Source: a virus
IMG/VR virus record: IMGVR_UViG_3300042090_001939
Span: 1-25,327 of that record
Length of the DNA stretch: 25,327 nt
Strand: one strand, 5' to 3'
A program made the position numbers and the translations under genes. Of the stretch, positions 21,804 to 25,327 are shown in pieces; positions within the stretch are counted from its first letter, which is position 1, and each line of letters starts with the position of its first letter. The notes below the pieces were generated by a model. The model saw nothing but the letters and a program-made list of their open reading frames with translations, did no database searches and had not been told where the DNA came from.

Positions 21804-21992
21804 CTATGCTACCGCGTCCGGTATCTCCTCTGGTTGCTCAGCGATTGATTCATTCGCTGCGTGTTGTGTACCCGAGTAGATGGCTAAAACACCCGTTTTG
21901 CCATCCGCTTGCTTGCACTCGTGTTCGTTTATTGCAGCGATGCTAACGAACTTACCGTAACATCGCTGACAAACGAAGCGCCTTCTTTGCAT
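21804..21992 (-). CDS. C2HC zinc-finger small protein
   Basis: The start ATG 21992 is preceded by AAGGAGCGATAACG, giving 62 residues from MQRRRFVCQRCYGKFVSIAA. Cys8-x2-Cys11, then His24-x-Cys26, fit one zinc finger with an x12 loop, similar to the zf-C2H2 pattern but with Cys as last ligand. The C-terminal 30 residues are acidic and likely disordered. The frame extends 11 codons further up, without a site. It probably binds nucleic acid or a partner protein. It belongs to the zinc-protein block. Confidence 0.7.
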   Translation of the reverse strand: MQRRRFVCQRCYGKFVSIAAINEHECKQADGKTGVLAIYSGTQHAANESIAEQPEEIPDAVA

Positions 21993-22005
21993 CGTTATCG
22001 CTCCT

Positions 22006-22227
22006 TTAGGCTGTGAAGCCCGCACGGTCCCACGCTGCCTGTGCGATGCTATCGTGTTTACGGTTACCTTGCAAGTGACGCCGCAGTTTGCGCTTCTTGT
22101 TCTGCAGGTCGCGGCGAGTTAAGTTATACCGTAACCGTGATGGCCGCAGATGGTCGTTGACACGGCGAGCGTGCTTGTTGCTCTTGCCAAAACCACTCTT
22201 CTTGCCACTGGGTCCGTTGCCTTTCAC
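22006..22227 (-). CDS. Highly basic small protein
   Basis: From GTG 22227, which overlaps the previous stop as GTGA, this gives 73 residues starting MKGNGPSGKKSGFGKSNKHA. About a third of the residues are Lys or Arg (for example LQNKKRKLRRHLQ), spread over an N-terminal Gly-rich part and a helical middle. A nucleic-acid-binding role is likely, for example RNA or ribosome association. AGGGAG lies 10 bases before the start. No family recognised. Confidence 0.6.
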   Translation of the reverse strand: MKGNGPSGKKSGFGKSNKHARRVNDHLRPSRLRYNLTRRDLQNKKRKLRRHLQGNRKHDSIAQAAWDRAGFTA

Positions 22228-22460
22228 TGACAGTGCTCCCTGCAGTCACATTCAAACTGCTTTTGCGGTATGTGTGGCCACTCCGGACCACGCGGCTCGG
22301 TGACTATCACCTTGCAGGCGGCGTAAACGTAATGACCGTGCTGCCAACCAATGCGCTCATGCTGGTGTCGGCAACTGCTTCGCTTGCATGGCGGATTGAT
22401 AAGCCGGTCAAGGTTGCCCTGCAGCCGAAGTGCTTCGAAAACGTCGATAACTTCTGCCAT
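22224..22460 (-). CDS. Cys/His-rich small protein
   Basis: The product has 78 residues and starts MAEVIDVFEALRLQGNLDRL, an N-terminal helix. It then has C25/C30 with H32/H34, C49, and C70/C72/H76/C77 (FECDCREHC), enough ligands for one or two zinc sites. Its ATG overlaps the previous stop as TAATG. It is one of several metal-binding small proteins in the block 20841-23843. No function assigned. Confidence 0.65.
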   Translation of the reverse strand: MAEVIDVFEALRLQGNLDRLINPPCKRSSCRHQHERIGWQHGHYVYAACKVIVTEPRGPEWPHIPQKQFECDCREHCQ

Positions 22461-22750
22461 TACAGCTTGTCCTTTGCGAGATTGAGTATCTCGTCCTCAG
22501 TCAACGTGTGGACTTCGATAGCCTCGATAGCCTTCCGGCCAACCTCGCGTGTGTAGTTCAGAACGCAGTACTTGTCTGGCTCTGGGCACTCTTCGCGATG
22601 GGCGGCAAGCACTTCGTCGGATGCCTTGTCCCACGCATCCAGAAGAAACTGCTTTGTGATACCGTTCCGCATCGCAGTCTTGGCGACTTGCACGGTTTCT
22701 GGCACGATGAAAAGGTCGGCGAGCATCTTGTGTCTTTTGTCTACTGGCAT
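22460..22750 (-). CDS. Hypothetical helical protein
   Basis: The chosen start is ATG 22750, preceded by AGGAGTGAGACTATA and overlapping the upstream stop as TAATG. It gives 96 residues starting MPVDKRHKMLADLFIVPETV. Mostly helical and acidic, with ITKQFLLDAWDKASDEVLAA and a C-terminal LTEDEILNLAKDKL helix. Two Cys (ECPEPDKYC) may be incidental. The frame is open 41 codons upstream, but those codons overlap the membrane-protein gene in another frame. No family recognised. Confidence 0.7.
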   Translation of the reverse strand: MPVDKRHKMLADLFIVPETVQVAKTAMRNGITKQFLLDAWDKASDEVLAAHREECPEPDKYCVLNYTREVGRKAIEAIEVHTLTEDEILNLAKDKL

Positions 22751-22878
22751 TATAGTCTCACTCCTAAGAAAATTGCTGCGAACGTAACCGTAATGATTAC
22801 GGCCAGAATGACCGTGCGAACGTCCTGCCAGAATATCCGGCGGGACAATTCGCGCCCCACGCATCGTGAACATAACAT
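22750..22878 (-). CDS. Small single-span membrane protein
   Basis: From ATG 22878, with AAGGAGC nine bases upstream, this gives 42 residues starting MLCSRCVGRELSRRIFWQDV. A basic, Cys-containing (CSRC) N-terminus is followed by one hydrophobic segment (VILAVIITVTFAAIFLGV) and a two-residue end. Longer starts (TTG at 22971) would place the promoter at 22916-22944 inside the gene and are less likely. It is the first gene after that promoter and couples to the next gene by TAATG. Confidence 0.7.
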   Translation of the reverse strand: MLCSRCVGRELSRRIFWQDVRTVILAVIITVTFAAIFLGVRL

Positions 22879-22915
22879 GAAAGTAAGCTCCTTACGCCAT
22901 ATCGGCGATGGCGGA

Positions 22916-22944
22916 ATGATACCGCGACCGCCGAATTTCGTCAA
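22916..22944 (-). promoter_or_regulatory. Sigma-70 promoter for the small-gene block
   Basis: Minus strand TTGACG (22944-22939), a 17-base spacer, and TATCAT (22921-22916), each matching five of six consensus bases. It lies in the 89-base gap 22879-22967. The predicted start is near 22909, so the leader carries AAGGAGC for the gene at 22878. GGCGG/CCGCC arms flank the -10. Confidence 0.78.
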
Positions 22945-22967
22945 CGGCCGCGGGTTAAGGGTAATAC

Positions 22968-23129
22968 TCAAATAGCTGGTGGCGGCTTACCTGCCTTTAC
23001 GAATAGCGCAAATATGGCGAGTAGCATCCACCACGATACGGCATCTGCTAGGTGCGAGATAAGACCTACCGCGACAAGAAGCGCGATGGGCACACCGCAA
23101 TATAGCAGTACTGTGTGAAACATGACCAT
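22968..23129 (-). CDS. Small two-span membrane protein
   Basis: A 53-residue product read by hand from ATG 23129 to TGA 22970-22968. It starts MVMFHTVLLYCGVPIALLVA and has two hydrophobic segments (about 4-26 and 33-44, WWMLLAIFALFV) ending in KAGKPPPAI. AGGAACTG precedes the ATG, which shares one base with the upstream stop (TGATG), strong evidence of coupling. Found only from the nucleotide sequence. No function known; small membrane proteins next to zinc proteins are typical of early-gene host-takeover regions (inference). Confidence 0.75.
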   Translation of the reverse strand: MVMFHTVLLYCGVPIALLVAVGLISHLADAVSWWMLLAIFALFVKAGKPPPAI

Positions 23130-23368
23130 CAGTTCCTAATGACAACCACAATGACATCTCTTACATAGTCACCTTCCGGAGCGTGAGTCACTTTCGGATG
23201 AATCGCAAAGTTTGCCCGGTTGTGGTCTGCGCAAAAGCGTCGGGTTGTCGGCTTGCAGTGTTTACATGATGCCTTCTCTGCAATGGTCTTATTGTAGGCA
23301 AACGCATAGGCTCGTGCCTCTGAACGCCTACGAAAACCACTGACGACATCATACTGGTTGTTACTCAT
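23129..23368 (-). CDS. Hypothetical small protein with Cys/His cluster
   Basis: This 79-residue protein starts MSNNQYDVVSGFRRRSEARA. The middle carries C35-K-H-C38 with C46 and H49 (CKHCKPTTRRFCADHN), a likely single zinc site with C-x2-C ... C-x2-H spacing. The C-terminus is beta-like (GDYVRDVIVVVIRN). It starts 13 bases after the 153-residue gene ends, with TAGGAG upstream of the ATG. No family recognised. Confidence 0.7.
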   Translation of the reverse strand: MSNNQYDVVSGFRRRSEARAYAFAYNKTIAEKASCKHCKPTTRRFCADHNRANFAIHPKVTHAPEGDYVRDVIVVVIRN

Positions 23369-23381
23369 GAGAGACTCCTAA

Positions 23382-23843
23382 CTATCGGACGCTCGGAACG
23401 TAGCTCAGAAAGGGCACCATCGTGGCACGTCGCACACGGAACTTGCCGTTAGAATCGATGGGCATGCAAACGATGTCGCAGATACGGAACTCAAACTGGC
23501 GAATCACGTAGCAGGAATTTATCGCCGGTTTGCCCGTTTCCATAATATATAACCCGGCCTCTCGGAGAACCCAGTCTCTCGTTGCCAGATTGATGCCTGC
23601 GCCGCAGTCGTTGCACTCGTCGTAATCGCACTTGTTTTTGGGCACTGTAACGACCTGATTCATCGAATAGTTGATTTTCCGGTCAGCTACTGGCGACCAT
23701 TGGCCACCGTGTTCCTTCTTGAGATACTTGTAGGCCCGGTAAACTTGCACACTCTGCGGTTCCTTTTTGTAGTTGGCTTTCAAATGAACAAGGTCCTCAC
23801 GAGCATTTATCACGATGCCGGTTTCTCTTTGCCGATAACTCAT
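23382..23843 (-). CDS. Phage protein with DUF7666/RIIB-like C-terminal segment
   Basis: The product has 153 residues and starts MSYRQRETGIVINAREDLVH. Residues 72-87 carry CDYDECNDCGAGINLAT, and 121-142 carry ICDIVCMPIDSNGKFRVRRA. The pattern 'C-G-x-G-h-(H/N)-x-x-T ... h-x-h-x-h-x-D-h-V-x-h-P-x-D-x-x-x-K-h-R-x-R' is one I recall from phage RIIB-like and DUF5758/DUF7666 domains, which are widespread but unassigned. GGAGAAATCTCT precedes the ATG. A terminator sits only 24 bases upstream (23867-23905). Function unknown. Confidence 0.7.
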   Translation of the reverse strand: MSYRQRETGIVINAREDLVHLKANYKKEPQSVQVYRAYKYLKKEHGGQWSPVADRKINYSMNQVVTVPKNKCDYDECNDCGAGINLATRDWVLREAGLYIMETGKPAINSCYVIRQFEFRICDIVCMPIDSNGKFRVRRATMVPFLSYVPSVR

Positions 23844-23866
23844 AGAGATTTCTCCTTTCTTGCGAG

Positions 23867-23905
23867 AAAAAAGGGTGGCACCCCACGCTGTCGTGAGATG
23901 CCACC
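23867..23905 (-). terminator. Rho-independent terminator after the AAA+ ATPase
   Basis: On the minus strand GGTGGCA (23905-23899) pairs with TGCCACC (23880-23874); the stem can grow inwards with G-T pairs. Then one C and six T (23872-23867) follow. It lies 17 bases past the ATPase stop. The T run ends 24 bases before the next ATG. Confidence 0.85.
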
Positions 23906-23921
23906 GGGTTGCGAAACGTTG

Positions 23922-25327
23922 TTATGCAGTCTTTGCGAGCATGTTGTTGATTTCCGTGACTCGCTCGTGGCCGACGACTTCGGCGCCGACGATTTGCTCA
24001 GCACCTTGACGGATGGCCTGCGCATGGATATGCAGGATTGTATCCGGGGCCTTTACCACAGCAACCGCATTGCACAGCTTGAGATGCTGTTCCATCATTG
24101 CCATGGAAGCCATGATGTCTTCCTCGGTGATTTCACCGTTGATGGACTCACCCTGCAGCCGGTCAATGGCCGCGATTTTCGCTCGCTCCACGACTTCGCG
24201 GATGACTGCCGGGATTTGGCCTGCCAACGTGCGGCCAATTGCGTCGAAGTCCGCGTCGAACGCCAGCAAACCCCGACTGTACTGCTTTACGAGACGGCTA
24301 GCAGCTTCGGCATCCGGTGGCCGCACGCTGACGACGGTATCGAGTCGGCCGGGTCGCAGGAACGCTTTGTCCAGCTTCTCCACGAAGTTGGTGCTGAACA
24401 CCGTTATCACTTCGTCATGCTTCGTGTTGATGCCGTCCAGTTGATTGAGAATGCCATTGCTCTCAACACTGCGGCCACCCAGTGCCTTGTCCACATCTTC
24501 CACGAAGATGACGGCCGGTTCGTACATGGATGCGAACTTGAGACCTTCCTCAAGGTCGTAGATGCTCTTGAGATAGATGAAAGTCCAACCGTTACGGTTC
24601 GCTTTCGACGCTGTGACAAGTGCCGTCAGCGTCTTGCCGGTACCGTATGGGCCTTCGAGCAGTACACCGCGTTTCAGCGGCACCTGTGCTGCACGGCAGG
24701 CTTCGCTATGCTCGATAGGTGTGAACAGACCCAACTGAAGTGACTGTGCCACGCTCGCCGAGAAAATCAGGTTCTCTTCGTGAGCCTTCGACAAGTCAAG
24801 GTACTTCGGAGCATGCGCCATCGGGTCGAAGTCCATCCCCTGCCGCTTCCATTCCCAGTCGATGGTCACTGACTTGCCACGGTAAATGCTGTCGGTGAAA
24901 AGCATCTCCTTCGTCTTGTCAGCGATGCGGTCGAACGACGGAATGTACTTGCGCTTCGTCTTGCCTTGAACGACAAGACATGGCTCTTGTCCCCATGACA
25001 TAGAAAGCTGCAAGAAGCCCGTCACACCGGGGATTTTGAAGCGTCCCCACGGGACATCAACGAACATCTCCTTGCCATTCGCGTCGATGCCGGTTTGAAT
25101 GTGCAGCATTGTCGGCGGCATGTCGCCAAACATGCCGGGAACGGGCACACCGTCTACCCAGTCATAGATGGCTGCGAGTGCCTTGGAAAAGGCGACCGCG
25201 GCGTCGAGTGGAAAATAGCCCTTGATTTCGCTGGTGAAAACGACTTCGGTTTCTTCGTCGGCCTTCTTGCGATTGAGCCAGACCACTGCGTCATCGATGC
25301 TCATGCTTTCGGGGATGATGACCTTCA
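23922..25327 (-). CDS. AAA+ ATPase, 5' end at the window edge
   Basis: The in-window ATG at 25304 would give 460 residues, but the frame stays open to the edge (preceding codons read KVIIPES) and the last two bases (TG) would complete an ATG if base 25328 is T, so the real start is probably one base outside. Counting from 25304: Walker A GPYGTGKT (218-225), Walker B AVIFVEDVD (264-272), sensor 1 Asn306 (STN), and arginine fingers Arg317/Arg320 (AFLRPGRLD). This is a classic AAA clade, with the ED form of Walker B as in BCS1-like proteins. Residues 1-170 have no recognised domain. It probably remodels a protein or complex during phage replication or host takeover. A terminator follows. Confidence 0.88.
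   Translation of the reverse strand, partial: KVIIPESMSIDDAVVWLNRKKADEETEVVFTSEIKGYFPLDAAVAFSKALAAIYDWVDGVPVPGMFGDMPPTMLHIQTGIDANGKEMFVDVPWGRFKIPGVTGFLQLSMSWGQEPCLVVQGKTKRKYIPSFDRIADKTKEMLFTDSIYRGKSVTIDWEWKRQGMDFDPMAHAPKYLDLSKAHEENLIFSASVAQSLQLGLFTPIEHSEACRAAQVPLKRGVLLEGPYGTGKTLTALVTASKANRNGWTFIYLKSIYDLEEGLKFASMYEPAVIFVEDVDKALGGRSVESNGILNQLDGINTKHDEVITVFSTNFVEKLDKAFLRPGRLDTVVSVRPPDAEAASRLVKQYSRGLLAFDADFDAIGRTLAGQIPAVIREVVERAKIAAIDRLQGESINGEITEEDIMASMAMMEQHLKLCNAVAVVKAPDTILHIHAQAIRQGAEQIVGAEVVGHERVTEINNMLAKTA

Noticed and set aside
23700-24743. Long plus-strand ORF (347 codons)
   Set aside because: It is antisense to the AAA+ ATPase, whose motifs are unambiguous, and crosses the terminator. 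It looks like a by-product of codon bias.
1-25327. CRISPR array, tRNA genes, insertion sequences, integrase
   Set aside because: No spaced direct repeats, cloverleaf sequences, transposase or recombinase motifs were seen on either strand.

Overview
The window is a piece of a tailed double-stranded DNA bacteriophage genome (Caudoviricetes). Every supported gene lies on the minus strand, so the genome reads from right to left. Packing is tight: TAATG, TGATG and GTGA stop/start overlaps are frequent and no gap exceeds about 265 bases. A portal, a capsid, two adaptor-like proteins and a beta-propeller tail-nozzle-like protein, with no tape measure or sheath gene seen, suggest a short-tailed (podovirus-like) virion. 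Three candidate lipoproteins, a T4-type lysozyme and near-consensus sigma-70 promoters suggest a Gram-negative host. No integrase, tRNA or CRISPR array is visible.

Layout in transcription order. (1) 25327-23922 holds an AAA+ ATPase whose first codon appears to be cut by the window edge; a terminator follows. (2) 23843-20676 is a block of small genes, rich in Cys/His clusters, with three one- or two-span membrane proteins and a Fis-like helix-turn-helix protein. A clear promoter lies inside it at 22916-22944. (3) 20603-20065 is an apparently monocistronic unit, with promoter, palindrome, a 126-residue protein carrying a YGLGRFP motif, and a strong terminator. (4) 20064-19864 is non-coding, with a Fur-box-like palindrome and an AT-rich inverted repeat, just upstream of the terminase genes. 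(5) 19863-17427 is the terminase: a small subunit whose predicted mRNA starts at its AUG, then a large subunit in two separate ORFs (ATPase and nuclease) with an unrelated small ORF between them. (6) 17430-14841 starts with a consensus promoter and holds accessory small proteins and a lysis cassette (lysozyme, lipoproteins, holin-like protein). (7) 14841-12123 holds a small protein with a paralogue at 16821-17105, and an 825-residue tailspike with a signal peptide, LamG-like and beta-helix regions. (8) 12122-9325 holds portal, a small gene overlapping the portal tail in another frame, and scaffold. (9) 9318-1 starts with a consensus promoter whose spacer is a palindrome, followed by capsid, head, adaptor and nozzle genes. 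The nozzle-like gene runs off the left edge.

Several real genes are very short and are supported mainly by ribosome binding sites and overlaps (5690-5860, 14841-15020, 20676-20834, 22750-22878, 22968-23129). The most unusual points are the split large terminase, the portal-tail overlap, the leaderless terminase promoter, the Fur-like box, a 12-base motif shared by two non-coding regulatory regions, and the zinc-binding small-protein block.
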